This document shows, one piece after another, positions 1-7,573 of a stretch of 11,822 bases of DNA. The notes beneath the pieces are model-generated. The model saw nothing but the letters and a program-made list of their open reading frames with translations. It was not told the DNA's origin and did not search any database. The translations under genes were made by a program, and so were the position numbers. Source of the stretch: Chloroflexota bacterium (GTDB lineage: Bacteria > Chloroflexota > Anaerolineae > 4572-78 > J111); the NCBI GenBank assembly GCA_003694775.1, contig RFJV01000314.1, forward strand, positions 1 through 11,822, read 5' to 3'. Position 1 is the first letter of the stretch; every line of letters begins with the position of its first letter.

Positions 1-92
1 ATACAGCGGCCTTCGCGGTCAAAGGCAAAGATACCGTCCGGACTGCTGTTAACTAACTGTTCAAACAGAATCATCGACACCGATTCTTCCAT
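1..92 (-). CDS. PAS-domain signalling protein, N-terminal fragment (runs off left edge)
   Basis: The first 30 codons of a further gene in the signalling operon are visible, and the rest lies outside the window. The ATG at 92-90 overlaps the TGA stop of the preceding histidine kinase by one base (TGATG), a typical translational-coupling arrangement. The visible peptide starts MEESVSMILFEQLVNSSPDG and continues IFAFDREGRC. The stretch SSPDGIFAFDREGRC is the characteristic start of a PAS domain (pattern: SPDGI-hydrophobic-x-D-x-x-G-x-I). The protein probably carries a cytosolic PAS sensor domain; the output domain (histidine kinase, diguanylate cyclase or other) cannot be told. No signal peptide or membrane segment is seen in the visible part. 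The reading frame is open to the window edge. Confidence 0.75.
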   Translation of the reverse strand, partial: MEESVSMILFEQLVNSSPDGIFAFDREGRC

Positions 93-1567
93 CAGCCGGT
101 AGCCGGCGGTTTCTGCCCGTTTTCCTGGGCGGCAGACGATAAATCCAGGATTTGTTTCAACAAGGCCCGGATTTTATCTCGCCCGGATTCGGGCAGTGGT
201 TGGCCGGAAGACTGGCCAGTCAGAACCGGCTTGAGCAAACCGGCCAGCTCCTGCGTCCGCTGGAAAATCTGCTCCAGGCGGCGGCGCATTTTCCGTTCTG
301 CCGCCACGGCGTGGGCCATATCCTGAGCATAGCTGAGCATCTGCTTGTGCACCATATCCAGCCGTTTGTCAATGGAAATTTCATTCAGGCGGTTCAGCGG
401 AGGCAGATACATCCGGAAGGTAGAGCCGTGTCCCAGCCGGCTGGAGACGGTCAGCCGGCCGCCGTGCTGTTCCACCCCACTACGGGCGATAGTCAGCCCC
501 AGGCCCAGACCGCCCGTGGCGCGGGTCAGGTGCTCTTCCACCTGGTAGAATTTGTCAAAAATTTTGTCTATTTCTGCTTCGGGGATGCCGATACCGGTAT
601 CTTCCACTTCGAGCACCACCGACCCCGGCGGGATGTTCGCGTCCAGGGCCTCGGTGGGGGAAAGCTGGCGGGCACGGACATAGATTTTGCCGCCGGGTTT
701 GTTGAATTTTACCGCGTTGTTCAACAATTGGTAAATCACGCCATCCAGAATGTAGGCATCCCCGCGGACGGTCAGCCCATCGGGGGGAAACTCCACCGTA
801 CAGGAGATGTTCTGGGCCGCCATCTTATCCTGAAGCTGACGGACCGACTTCTGCACCAGGCGGTACAGGTCTATATCGGCAATGCTGAGCTGTTTCTGGC
901 CGGTTCGGGCCGTGGTAGCAAACTCTACCAGCTCGTCGATGGTCTTGCGCAGGCGGTCGGTAGACTGCATGACCATGTTCAAGACATTGTTTATCATCGG
1001 GTCATTCAGGCGGGACAGGTCTTCCTGCAGAACGCCCACAAATCCCATCACCCCGGCCAGGGGGGTGCGCAGTTCGTGGGCGGCAATATTAACAAATTCA
1101 TCCTTCAGCCCTTCCAGCCGCTTGCGCTCGGTCATATCGTGGACAATCAGCACCCAGCCCTGGTCTTCGCCCAGCAGGGAGATGTTGAACAGCAGGGTGC
1201 GCTGGATAGGCTCCGATATTTCCACTTCCACCGCGGCCAGGGGATGCGGGTCGTTCTTCACCCGGTCGATAGCGGCCTGAATTTCCGCCACGGGCAGAAA
1301 ATCTGCCAGCGGCTTGCCTACAACCTCCGGGGATTGCTGAAACAGCTTCAGGAAACGCGGGTTGGCCTCCAGCAGAGTGAGCTGATTATCGACCACCGCC
1401 AGGCCGTTGGGGGCCATATCGAAAATGGCCTGCAGTTTTTTGGTGGTGGTCTCCAGCTCCTTGCGGCGCTCTTTTTCTGCCGCGTACAGCCGGGCCAGGT
1501 CTTTGCCGTAGGCTCTGGCCTGGGCATAGGCCAGCTGAGCCTCTCTCAGGGCATCGTCATTGGTCAT
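92..1567 (-). CDS. Cytosolic PAS-domain sensor histidine kinase with C-terminal coiled-coil tail
   Basis: This 491-residue ATP-dependent autokinase probably phosphorylates the response regulator encoded just upstream. An N-terminal charged helix (about 5-45) leads into a PAS domain (about 45-148). The HisKA dimerization helix follows with the H-box AAHELRTPL (phospho-acceptor His164), then the HATPase_c domain: N-box around Asn284, G1 box DTGIGIP (323-329), G2 box GGLGLGL (352-358). There is no transmembrane segment, so it senses something inside the cell or relies on partners. About 100 residues follow the kinase core (390-491), which is unusual; they contain another charged helix (405-446) and a Pro/Gly-rich end. 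The start is supported by AAAGGAG about 8 nt upstream, overlapping the stop of the preceding gene; the gap is 14 nt. The gene overlaps the next PAS gene by one base. Ligand and target genes are unknown. Confidence 0.93.
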   Translation of the reverse strand: MTNDDALREAQLAYAQARAYGKDLARLYAAEKERRKELETTTKKLQAIFDMAPNGLAVVDNQLTLLEANPRFLKLFQQSPEVVGKPLADFLPVAEIQAAIDRVKNDPHPLAAVEVEISEPIQRTLLFNISLLGEDQGWVLIVHDMTERKRLEGLKDEFVNIAAHELRTPLAGVMGFVGVLQEDLSRLNDPMINNVLNMVMQSTDRLRKTIDELVEFATTARTGQKQLSIADIDLYRLVQKSVRQLQDKMAAQNISCTVEFPPDGLTVRGDAYILDGVIYQLLNNAVKFNKPGGKIYVRARQLSPTEALDANIPPGSVVLEVEDTGIGIPEAEIDKIFDKFYQVEEHLTRATGGLGLGLTIARSGVEQHGGRLTVSSRLGHGSTFRMYLPPLNRLNEISIDKRLDMVHKQMLSYAQDMAHAVAAERKMRRRLEQIFQRTQELAGLLKPVLTGQSSGQPLPESGRDKIRALLKQILDLSSAAQENGQKPPATG

Positions 1568-1581
1568 CAGGACACACTCCT

Positions 1582-2259
1582 TTACTCATCGGCGCGGGCA
1601 ATGAGCTTTTGAAAAGCCTCCCGCCGGCTGGTCGCACCGACCACCTCGTAGCCGGCCTTGATATGACTGCGCACGGTGTTTTCGGAAATGTGCAGGGCCT
1701 CGGCAATTTCTGTGGCCGACATACCGTCGATGCAGAACATCCGCATCACCTGCTCGACCCGCCGGGTCAGGTCCAGGTATTTTTTGCCTTCGGGCAGGAT
1801 TTCCGCATTGCGACCGCCCAGGTAGTTGCTGACCTTGCCAAAAATCAGGCGGGCCACCGTTTCGGTCACCACAAAATTGCCCCGGTAAACCCGCTCGATG
1901 GCACTGCCCAGCCCCTCGGCGGCGTCATTTTTCCATACGTACCCGTCTGCCCCGGCCTGCATGGCCGCCAGAATCAGGTTTTCGTCGCGGCTGACCGAGA
2001 AAATCAAAATACGGGCCTCCGGGTACATCGCCTTGAGCGGCTGGATGGCGTCGAGGCCGCTTTCGCCGACCGGTTTCAGGTCCATATCCAGCAGAAATAC
2101 GTCCGGGGCCACCTTAACGGACCTGGCCTTTTCCAGGGCCTCGGTGACGCTGGCGGCCTGCCCGACCACCTCGGTCCGTTCGTCTTTAGTCAGCAGGCTG
2201 GTGGTAGCCTGGCGAACAAAAAAGTCGTCGTCGATGATAAAAACCTTTATCGGCTCCAT
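1582..2259 (-). CDS. NarL/FixJ-family response regulator transcription factor
   Basis: This 225-residue two-component regulator has an N-terminal receiver and a C-terminal LuxR-type helix-turn-helix. The receiver (about 4-125) has the acidic pocket Asp10-Asp11-Asp12, phospho-acceptor Asp58 in FLLDMD, the switch residue Ser88 and conserved Lys110. The DNA-binding domain (about 163-217) contains TEIAEALHISENTVRSHIK, a standard NarL/LuxR recognition helix. Two histidine kinases flank it: the upstream kinase ends 2 nt before the ATG and the downstream kinase starts 14 nt after the stop, so all three are co-transcribed. AAGGA lies about 10 nt before the ATG. The linker between the domains (about 126-162) is longer than usual. 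Phosphorylation at Asp58 should control DNA binding. Target promoters cannot be identified here; the inverted repeats upstream of the operon are candidates. Confidence 0.93.
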   Translation of the reverse strand: MEPIKVFIIDDDFFVRQATTSLLTKDERTEVVGQAASVTEALEKARSVKVAPDVFLLDMDLKPVGESGLDAIQPLKAMYPEARILIFSVSRDENLILAAMQAGADGYVWKNDAAEGLGSAIERVYRGNFVVTETVARLIFGKVSNYLGGRNAEILPEGKKYLDLTRRVEQVMRMFCIDGMSATEIAEALHISENTVRSHIKAGYEVVGATSRREAFQKLIARADE

Positions 2260-2261
2260 AG

Positions 2262-3323
2262 CTATCCATCCTTCTGACGCGAAATGGGCAGTTTGATGGT
2301 AAATGTTGCGCCCAAACCGGGCCGGCTGTCAACTTCCAGTGCTCCGCCGTGCTGGTCGACAATCAGATGGCTGACAAACAATCCCAGGCCGGAGCCGGCC
2401 CCGCGTTCTTTGGTGGTAAAGAACGGCTCAAACAGCTTGCCGATATTCTCCGGCGGAATGCCCATTCCGGTATCGCTGACCCGTATCAGCAGATACCGGT
2501 CTTGGGTCTCTTTACCGTTTCTGCCGCTGGTTACGGAAAGGGATATGGTCAGGATACCGCCATCCGGCATGGCATCGATAGCATTCAGGCAAAGATTGAT
2601 GAAAACCTGTTCCAGCTGGTCGGGACGGCCCACAACAGGCGGTGTATTCGGGGCAAACTGCTTGACCACCTCAATATGGTGGCTGGTAAATTGGGGGCCC
2701 AGCAAATCCAGGGCGTTCTGGATGACCTGGGGCAGATAGACCGGAATTTCCATGCTCGATTCCCGGCGGGCGGCGTCGACAAGCTGGCGAAGCATATTGG
2801 AGGCGCGGGAAGCAATCTGGGTAATCTGCATGGCAAAATCGGCAATTTCCGAGCAGTCCGGATTTTCGCTGGCCTCTTTGTGAATCAGCTTGGCGTACAT
2901 CAGCAACGGGGTCAGAATGTTGCCCAGTTCATGGGCCACGGTGGCGGCCACCTGGCCCACAGTAGCCAGCTTTTCGGCCCGGACAAGCTGTTGGGCGGTC
3001 AGCTCCAGGCGGCGCTGTTGCTCCCGCTTCTGGCGCATGGTCTTGACCAGGTCGCGAGCGTACTGCAGGGCCTGGGCATAGGCCACACTGTCCGGGTCCG
3101 GGGCCTGGGAAGGTGGGGAGCCGGATTCTCCCCCGGACGCCGGGCCGCTGGCCTGCCGGTCTACCCAGGACTGCAGGTTTATCTGGCACTGAAGCAGACC
3201 GGTCAGCGCGTCCTCTTCGATGGGCGTTAGCCGGCTCTGCAGAGAATCGGCCAGGGTCATCAGGTGCTGGTTAAACGACTGGCACAGGTTTTTAATCTGC
3301 CGGTACTCGTCTGCCTGGAGCAT
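2262..3323 (-). CDS. Cytosolic sensor histidine kinase (NtrB-like catalytic core)
   Basis: This 353-residue kinase is the first gene of the signalling operon. Residues 1-55 are helical. A Gly/Ser/Pro-rich linker (about 57-78) follows, then a charged coiled coil (80-118) running into HisKA with H-box VAHELGNILTPL (His131). The catalytic domain shows N-box FINLCLNAID (Asn243/Asn247), G1 box DTGMGIP (284-290), F-box LFEPFFTTK (297-305) and G2 box SGLGL (311-315). HELxN followed by LTPL resembles kinases of the NtrB/HPK4 group. There is no PAS, GAF or transmembrane domain, so the signal must arrive through the N-terminal helices or a protein partner. The ATG has only a weak ribosome-binding site (GGAG about 13 nt upstream). 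It ends 2 nt before the response regulator, its likely partner. The coiled coil closely resembles that of the second kinase in this operon. Confidence 0.92.
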   Translation of the reverse strand: MLQADEYRQIKNLCQSFNQHLMTLADSLQSRLTPIEEDALTGLLQCQINLQSWVDRQASGPASGGESGSPPSQAPDPDSVAYAQALQYARDLVKTMRQKREQQRRLELTAQQLVRAEKLATVGQVAATVAHELGNILTPLLMYAKLIHKEASENPDCSEIADFAMQITQIASRASNMLRQLVDAARRESSMEIPVYLPQVIQNALDLLGPQFTSHHIEVVKQFAPNTPPVVGRPDQLEQVFINLCLNAIDAMPDGGILTISLSVTSGRNGKETQDRYLLIRVSDTGMGIPPENIGKLFEPFFTTKERGAGSGLGLFVSHLIVDQHGGALEVDSRPGLGATFTIKLPISRQKDG

Positions 3324-3333
3324 AGGTTATTGC

Positions 3334-3354
3334 GGTCTCCAATCTCCAATCCCG
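3334..3354 (-). repeat. Short heptamer repeat in the leader of the signalling operon
   Basis: On the plus strand three 7-nt units lie end to end: GGTCTCC, AATCTCC, AATCCCG. In the transcript they read as GATTGGA-type units between the -10 element and the start codon. The same heptamer (AATCTCC) recurs at 7667-7694 in the leader of the MEMO gene. The short array alone is weak evidence; the recurrence makes it notable. Confidence 0.5.
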
Positions 3355-3364
3355 TGATAATACT

Positions 3365-3370
3365 ATTATA
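3365..3370 (-). promoter_or_regulatory. Candidate -10 element for the HK-RR-HK operon
   Basis: The minus strand reads TATAAT, a perfect sigma70 -10 hexamer, 41 nt upstream of the first kinase's ATG. No good -35 is seen at 16-18 nt spacing; the best hexamers (TACAAA, or AATACA at 19 nt) match only 3 of 6. The -10 overlaps a perfect AT palindrome, ATAATA-C-TATTAT (3357-3369), which could be a regulator site or chance in AT-rich promoter DNA. Confidence 0.5.
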
Positions 3371-3416
3371 CAACATTCGCCCGAACTTTTGTATTCCCCC
3401 ATTTGTCCCGCCAAAC

Positions 3417-3457
3417 GCGAGATACCTGCAGAAGCACATATTCTGCAGGTATCTCGC
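3417..3457. repeat. Perfect 17-bp inverted repeat with 7-nt loop
   Basis: The arms GCGAGATACCTGCAGAA (3417-3433) and its exact reverse complement (3441-3457) flank a 7-nt loop, GCACATA. It lies 35 nt after the metalloprotease stop and about 47 nt upstream of the -10 of the signalling operon. As RNA it would form a very stable hairpin able to block or terminate readthrough. Neither side has the U-tract of an intrinsic terminator: the minus strand continues GTTTGGCGGG and the plus strand ACGGCCGG. It could be a transcription barrier, an RNA-stabilising 3' end, or a dyad-symmetric protein-binding site. Confidence 0.85.
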
Positions 3458-3492
3458 ACGGCCGGTACAGATGGTTGGGAAATGGGCCGGAA

Positions 3493-5475
3493 TTACGTCC
3501 CTCCCACCACCAGCGGCAAGAATACCTGGTACGAACTGCCCCCGCCGGCCTGCACCCCTTCCGAGGCCGGCTGGAGTTCGGAGTAGCCGGTTGTGTCTAC
3601 GGCCATGGCTTCCAGCGTATGCTGGCCCGCGGGAACACCGGCCAGCGAGATGGTAAACGGCTCATAACCGCTGTCGAATGCGCCGTCTTTGGGCTGGGCC
3701 AACTGCCACGGGCCGCCATCCACCCGGTAGCGGACTGCGGCGATGGTCCGGCTGGGGCTGTAGCTGACCCCCTCCACCGCGGCCGCCTGGGCCGACAAGC
3801 CGCTTTCCCCGGCCGGCAGGTACAGAACGGTGTTCAGCTCCGGGTCGGCGGCATCCATCTGCATCACCACCGTCTGGGCGTAGGTGTCGGACACGTTGCC
3901 GGCGCTGTCTACCGCGGCCACATCGAGCATGTACGCGCCGGGGGCCAGCGGGTCGAGCAGAATTTGAAACGCCTCTTCCACCCCGTCGAACTGGCCGTCT
4001 GCGGCCGCGGCGTTCTGCCAACTGCCGCCATCGAGCCGGTACTGAACGCCTGTCAGCCGGTTGATGGTCACGCTGGGGTGGTACGGAAAGGCCGACGGGT
4101 ACGGGGTTATCGAGGCCGTACCGGTGACCTCTGCCCGACTGCCGTCGGTGCTGACCTGGCCGATGGTTACCGGCAGACCCACGTCCAGCGGGTCCAGAAT
4201 GTTATCCCCATCGCTGTCGCGCCAGCCGATTTGCCCGGCGGCATACGGGTCGACCGCGCCCAGGGTATACGGGGTAATCTGGCCCCGCATAATGCTGGCG
4301 GTGTTCAGGGCGCAGTTGCCGTACTGGCTGTTCTGGTTTTCAACGTACAGATACCCCGACCGCTGGTCGCAGGGCCGGGCGGCGCTGTAGTACTGGTCCA
4401 GGGCGTAAAAGATATGGCCCACTTCGTGAGCGGCAACCGCGTCCATGTTTGACGGGCCATAGCCGTTGTTGCCGTAGGTCATCACCAGAAACGGGCCGCC
4501 CAGGTAGGCATAGGCAAAGTAGCCGTTGCTGAAGTAGTTATCGGCGTCGTTGGAGCTGTCTACCACAAAAATGGTAAAGGCCCAGTCTGTCTGGTAGGTG
4601 TTCCGCAGGGCGTTGTTGTAATCCCGAACGGCGGTAAAATAGGATGCTGACGAGTACCCCAGGCCCTGCATAGCGTCGGCAATCCAGTACTGCTGGTCGT
4701 AGTAGGGCCGGGTGATAGGTTCCACGCCGGTCGGCAAGGGATTGAAGGCGTGGTTGTCGTACACAAAGCTCAGGTTGGCCCGCGGCTCCCGGCTGGCCCA
4801 CCACTCCAGCGCCGATACAATCTCGCTGAAGACCTGCTGTTTTTCGTCTTCGGTCCAGTCTTCGGTGGAGGGGTCAATGGAACCGTCGCTCTCCACCAGG
4901 ATAATGCCCACCGCCACCGAACCGGCCATAAACTCGCTGGTCTGGTAGTAGCCGGGCGTGATACCGGAACCGCTGGCCGCCAGACCGCCGTCCGGCGGCA
5001 GGTCGGGTGGGACCAAGGCATCGTTGTACGGTGCGCCCCCCTCTGCCGAAAGGGTTTCCAGCGGTTCGGCGGGGGCCGGGGCAACCAGGCTGTTCCAGGC
5101 CACGGCCAGCCGGCGGGCTTCCGGGCCGTACAGGTCTGCCAGCGGCAGGTCCACCGGACCGGCAGAAGTCAGGGCCACGCCCGGCAGGTCATCCAGGCGA
5201 ACACCGTCCGGCAGTCTGACCACCAGCCCCCGGTGCGGGAACAGGTGGGCCACCTCTCCGCCCCGCTCCTGCACCGTCTGCACCACCTGGGCCAGCAGGG
5301 CCGGGTCGGAGCGGGCCAGCAGAACAAAGACGGTTTCCCGCGTACCGGTCTGGGCGCGGGCGGTGCCGGTCCACCCCCACCAGACCAGCAGAAGCACGGC
5401 CAGCGGCAGAAACCACCCTCGCCTGACCCCAATCCGGTTGTCCTTATTTCTTATCGGCAGAGTTTTCATTTTCAT
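3493..5475 (-). CDS. Secreted zinc metalloprotease with C-terminal Ig-like repeats
   Basis: This 660-residue exported protein has basic residues and a hydrophobic core (21-35) followed by ARA-Q, a signal peptidase I site near residue 41. Residues 46-115 look like a small propeptide or inhibitor-like fold (weak inference). The catalytic region holds HEVGHIFYALD: zinc ligands His350 and His354, general base Glu351, and Asp360 as likely third ligand. A downstream SIM (about 394-396) may be the metzincin Met-turn. DSDGDNILDPLD (420-431) resembles a calcium-binding thrombospondin type 3 loop. Two related Ig-like modules follow (about 470-530 and 575-633), each with YR-x-DGG-x-WQ and a closing AVD. 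The end is YQVFLPLVVGGT. GGGTGGGG lies 4 nt before the ATG; a second ATG is two codons in. It is probably monocistronic. The substrate is unknown, and I do not recognise an exact MEROPS family. Confidence 0.85.
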   Translation of the reverse strand: MKMKTLPIRNKDNRIGVRRGWFLPLAVLLLVWWGWTGTARAQTGTRETVFVLLARSDPALLAQVVQTVQERGGEVAHLFPHRGLVVRLPDGVRLDDLPGVALTSAGPVDLPLADLYGPEARRLAVAWNSLVAPAPAEPLETLSAEGGAPYNDALVPPDLPPDGGLAASGSGITPGYYQTSEFMAGSVAVGIILVESDGSIDPSTEDWTEDEKQQVFSEIVSALEWWASREPRANLSFVYDNHAFNPLPTGVEPITRPYYDQQYWIADAMQGLGYSSASYFTAVRDYNNALRNTYQTDWAFTIFVVDSSNDADNYFSNGYFAYAYLGGPFLVMTYGNNGYGPSNMDAVAAHEVGHIFYALDQYYSAARPCDQRSGYLYVENQNSQYGNCALNTASIMRGQITPYTLGAVDPYAAGQIGWRDSDGDNILDPLDVGLPVTIGQVSTDGSRAEVTGTASITPYPSAFPYHPSVTINRLTGVQYRLDGGSWQNAAAADGQFDGVEEAFQILLDPLAPGAYMLDVAAVDSAGNVSDTYAQTVVMQMDAADPELNTVLYLPAGESGLSAQAAAVEGVSYSPSRTIAAVRYRVDGGPWQLAQPKDGAFDSGYEPFTISLAGVPAGQHTLEAMAVDTTGYSELQPASEGVQAGGGSSYQVFLPLVVGGT

Positions 5476-5701
5476 TAGCCCCCACCCAAAAATTGACAGG
5501 AAAAAATGCCCAACTCTGTTAGCGCCGGAATAACTCGATTTGCCGTTTTTATGCTATCAGAATTTGAACGTCAGCGTGAGACCAGGAAAATGGGAAAGTT
5601 AAGAATACAGATGGGGGGAATGAAAAAAACCGGGTTTGCGGGGAGAAGAATCGCACAGATTGGGGGCGGGACAATCCCAAAATTTTTGGGGGGGCTTTTG
5701 A
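5476..5701. other. 226-nt spacer between the metalloprotease and the pseudouridine synthase
   Basis: No gene, clear terminator or convincing promoter is seen. The plus strand is rich in G runs (for example at 5612-5617, 5672-5676 and 5688-5695). There is a small palindrome, CCCAAAA-T-TTTTGGG, near 5676-5690, with no U-tract after it. The metalloprotease promoter should lie here, but only poor -10/-35 matches (around 5550-5575) are visible on the minus strand. Confidence 0.4.
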
Positions 5702-6322
5702 TTATTTCCGGGGACGTTTACGGCCTGGGGGGAGACGAAGCGCGGCCCACAACTGCCGCAGTTCGGTGGGGGTGAGGTCGCGCCACTGGCCGGGCTGGAG
5801 ATTACCCAGCGACACCGGGCCAATGGCGATGCGGATGAGCCGCAGGGTGGGATGTCCCACCGCGGCGGTCATATGGCGAACCTGCCGCTTGCGGCCTTCG
5901 CGCAGGCCAATTTTGAGCCAGGCCGTGGGCACCGATTTACGGTAGCGGATGGGTGGATGACGGGGAAAAATGTCCGGTTCTTCAGACAGAAGCTCCACAT
6001 CTGCCGGACGGGTACGCCGGCCCTTGACCAGCACCCCGCGGCGAAGTTCGTCCAGGGCCGCGCCGGTGGGGATGTGCTCCACCTGCACCAGGTACTGTTT
6101 GGTCAGCTTGAAGCGGGGGTGAGTCACCAGATGGGCCAGTTTGCCGTCGGAGGTGAGCAGGAGCAGGCCCTCGCTGTCGTAATCCAGGCGACCGGCGGGG
6201 TACACATCGGGCAGGTCGATGTAATCGGCCAGGGTGGACCGGCCTTCGCGGTCGGTGAAACTGCAAAGGACGCGGTACGGTTTGCAGAAGATGATGGTGC
6301 GGTGGCGGCGCGAGTCGTCCAT
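5702..6322 (-). CDS. rluE: 23S rRNA pseudouridine synthase, RluE type
   Basis: This enzyme converts a specific uridine of large-subunit rRNA to pseudouridine; E. coli RluE acts on U2457 of 23S rRNA. The 206-residue protein has the RsuA/RluB/E/F family catalytic motif [15 protein letters not shown] (43-57), with Asp47 as nucleophile. KQYLVQV (75-81) and the C-terminal [11 protein letters not shown] (141-151) are also family motifs. No N-terminal S4 RNA-binding domain is present, which fits RluE rather than RluB, RluF or RsuA. The C-terminus is basic (GRKRPRK). It begins 16 nt after the MEMO-family gene stop. No purine-rich ribosome-binding site precedes the ATG, so it may depend on translational coupling with that gene. 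The RluE assignment rests on domain make-up; the exact target base is inferred. Confidence 0.9.
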   Translation of the reverse strand: MDDSRRHRTIIFCKPYRVLCSFTDREGRSTLADYIDLPDVYPAGRLDYDSEGLLLLTSDGKLAHLVTHPRFKLTKQYLVQVEHIPTGAALDELRRGVLVKGRRTRPADVELLSEEPDIFPRHPPIRYRKSVPTAWLKIGLREGRKRQVRHMTAAVGHPTLRLIRIAIGPVSLGNLQPGQWRDLTPTELRQLWAALRLPPGRKRPRK

Positions 6323-6338
6323 TGGCCGGATTGGCAGG

Positions 6339-7553
6339 CTATTCCAGCACCATCCCGCAGACCGACACGAACGAGGTGTTCTGGTGGTCGGCGGGACAGC
6401 GGTCGTAAGAGATTACCCGTCCCTGCGAACTGCCCAGGACGCTGAGGGTGAAGTAAAATGGAGCCAGCCCGCACACGTTGCGCGGGTACTGCTCGCGGCG
6501 CATAAAGTGGTAGAACCGGGCCGCGTCGCCCTGCGCCAGCACGTCCATCAGAGCCTCATCATCGACTTTCATCCGGGCCTGGGCCACGGCATCCAGCGGC
6601 GGCCCGTCGAAGGCGGGGCCGAGGTGGGCCAGGTCGCCGGCGGCCACCACCACGGTGCGCCGTCCGGCGGTTTCCTGCCGCAGAAGGTCCACAAAGCGGG
6701 CAAAGCGGCTCTCGGTCTGGATGTCGGCCATGCCGGTCATAAAATGGTGAAAGGAACCGGTCAGCACGGGCAGGACGGCGCACGGTTCTGCCTGCCGAAT
6801 GTGCTGGAGCCACACCAGAGCCAGCTCGATGGAGTGCTCTCCGCGGTGGTGCAGTTCCTCGGCAAACAGGGTGTCCGGCCCCAGCGCGTCGGCCAGACGG
6901 TCTACCAGGGCCAGGTCGGTGGGCATCACGCCAAGCGGGGAGGCGTAGTGCTGGCGGGTGAGGGTCAGGGTGCCCAGGCCGCCGTTGTGGTCCGTGCCGA
7001 AGATGATGACCAGTTCGGCCTGCCGGACGGCTTCGGCCGCGCTGGCCCAGACCGCGGCGTAAACCGGGCCGCCGCGCTGGTAGTCGATATGGGGGCTGAT
7101 GATGCCCCGGACGGTGGCTGGGGAGGCCGGCGGGTCAACCTGGGCCAGGTAGCCGTCCAGCATGCGGCGAAGTTCGTCAGGGTCGGCGGGGTAGGAGGGG
7201 CCGGCCAGGGCCGGAGGCCGGTAGGCCGCGGCCCGGTATTCTTCCAGAGCCTGCTGTTTGGCCCGCTGGAAGGCCTCCGACTCCAACAGAAGGGCCTGGT
7301 CGAACTGCTCCAGCAGGTTTTCGATGAGGTGCTGGGGCAGGCGCAGACCGTAGCGCACTTCCAGCGCGGCCCGGATTTCCGGGATGGTATGCTGTCCGTC
7401 GCAGAGCATAGCCAGCGGCCCCAGGGCCTGAGGCAGAAGGATAACGGCGTCGGTCAGGCGGAGGGGGTCCTGGAGCAGAAAGACCGGCTCCCCCTGGTAG
7501 GTGATGTTCTGTACGTTGACATTCCGCAGGACGGGCTTGTAGGTGTGGTTCAT
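6339..7553 (-). CDS. MEMO1 / AmmeMemoRadiSam system protein B family protein with N-terminal PqqD-like domain
   Basis: Residues about 117-404 form a MEMO1-like domain, related to LigB-type dioxygenases. In human MEMO1 two His and one Cys bind metal; the likely equivalents here are His155 ([10 protein letters not shown]), His189 (GTDHNGG) and Cys361 (NVCGLAPF). The family motif EHSIEL (His240) and AAGDLAHLG (Asp307, His310) are also present. The first about 110 residues are extra. Their pattern (hydrophobic beta start, [13 protein letters not shown] helix-turn, LL-x-x-LD-x-x-LLL end) resembles PqqD-like peptide-binding winged-helix domains. The ATG at 7553 is preferred: GGAG sits 6 nt before it, whereas an in-frame TTG at 7565 would place that site inside the gene. 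Partners AMMECR1 and the radical SAM protein are not in the window. The reaction is unknown. It is co-transcribed with rluE. Confidence 0.88.
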   Translation of the reverse strand: MNHTYKPVLRNVNVQNITYQGEPVFLLQDPLRLTDAVILLPQALGPLAMLCDGQHTIPEIRAALEVRYGLRLPQHLIENLLEQFDQALLLESEAFQRAKQQALEEYRAAAYRPPALAGPSYPADPDELRRMLDGYLAQVDPPASPATVRGIISPHIDYQRGGPVYAAVWASAAEAVRQAELVIIFGTDHNGGLGTLTLTRQHYASPLGVMPTDLALVDRLADALGPDTLFAEELHHRGEHSIELALVWLQHIRQAEPCAVLPVLTGSFHHFMTGMADIQTESRFARFVDLLRQETAGRRTVVVAAGDLAHLGPAFDGPPLDAVAQARMKVDDEALMDVLAQGDAARFYHFMRREQYPRNVCGLAPFYFTLSVLGSSQGRVISYDRCPADHQNTSFVSVCGMVLE

Positions 7554-7559
7554 GGACAG

Positions 7560-7563
7560 CTCC
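7560..7563 (-). promoter_or_regulatory. Ribosome-binding site deciding the MEMO-family start
   Basis: The minus strand has GGAG 6 nt before the ATG at 7553. This spacing is near-ideal and rules against the upstream in-frame TTG at 7565. Confidence 0.75.
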
Positions 7564-7573
7564 AAAAATAGTT

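Noticed and set aside
152..1612. 486-codon open frame on the plus strand opposite the PAS histidine kinase
   Set aside because: The minus-strand frame has full kinase motifs and a ribosome-binding site. The plus frame has no recognisable domain and is a shadow of GC-rich codon use.
3403..4452. 349-codon open frame on the plus strand opposite the protease C-terminus
   Set aside because: It starts next to the inverted repeat and has no domain. The opposite strand encodes the zinc site and Ig-like repeats.
5676..5690. CCCAAAA/TTTTGGG palindrome as the terminator of rluE
   Set aside because: The stem is AT-rich and short, and no U-tract follows on the minus strand.
5506..5775. 89-codon plus-strand frame in the spacer, with AGGA before its ATG and a TTGACA at 5493-5498
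   Set aside because: There is no matching -10 at the right spacing, no domain, and the frame runs into the 3' end of rluE on the opposite strand. The evidence is too weak to call a gene.
7554..7565. TTG start for the MEMO gene (four codons longer)
   Set aside because: The only ribosome-binding site (GGAG) lies between this TTG and the ATG at 7553, so the ATG must be the start.
6234..7571. 445-codon open frame on the plus strand opposite the MEMO gene and the start of rluE
   Set aside because: It spans two genes with strong family motifs on the other strand and encodes a low-information, Gly/His/Gln-rich product without a recognisable domain.
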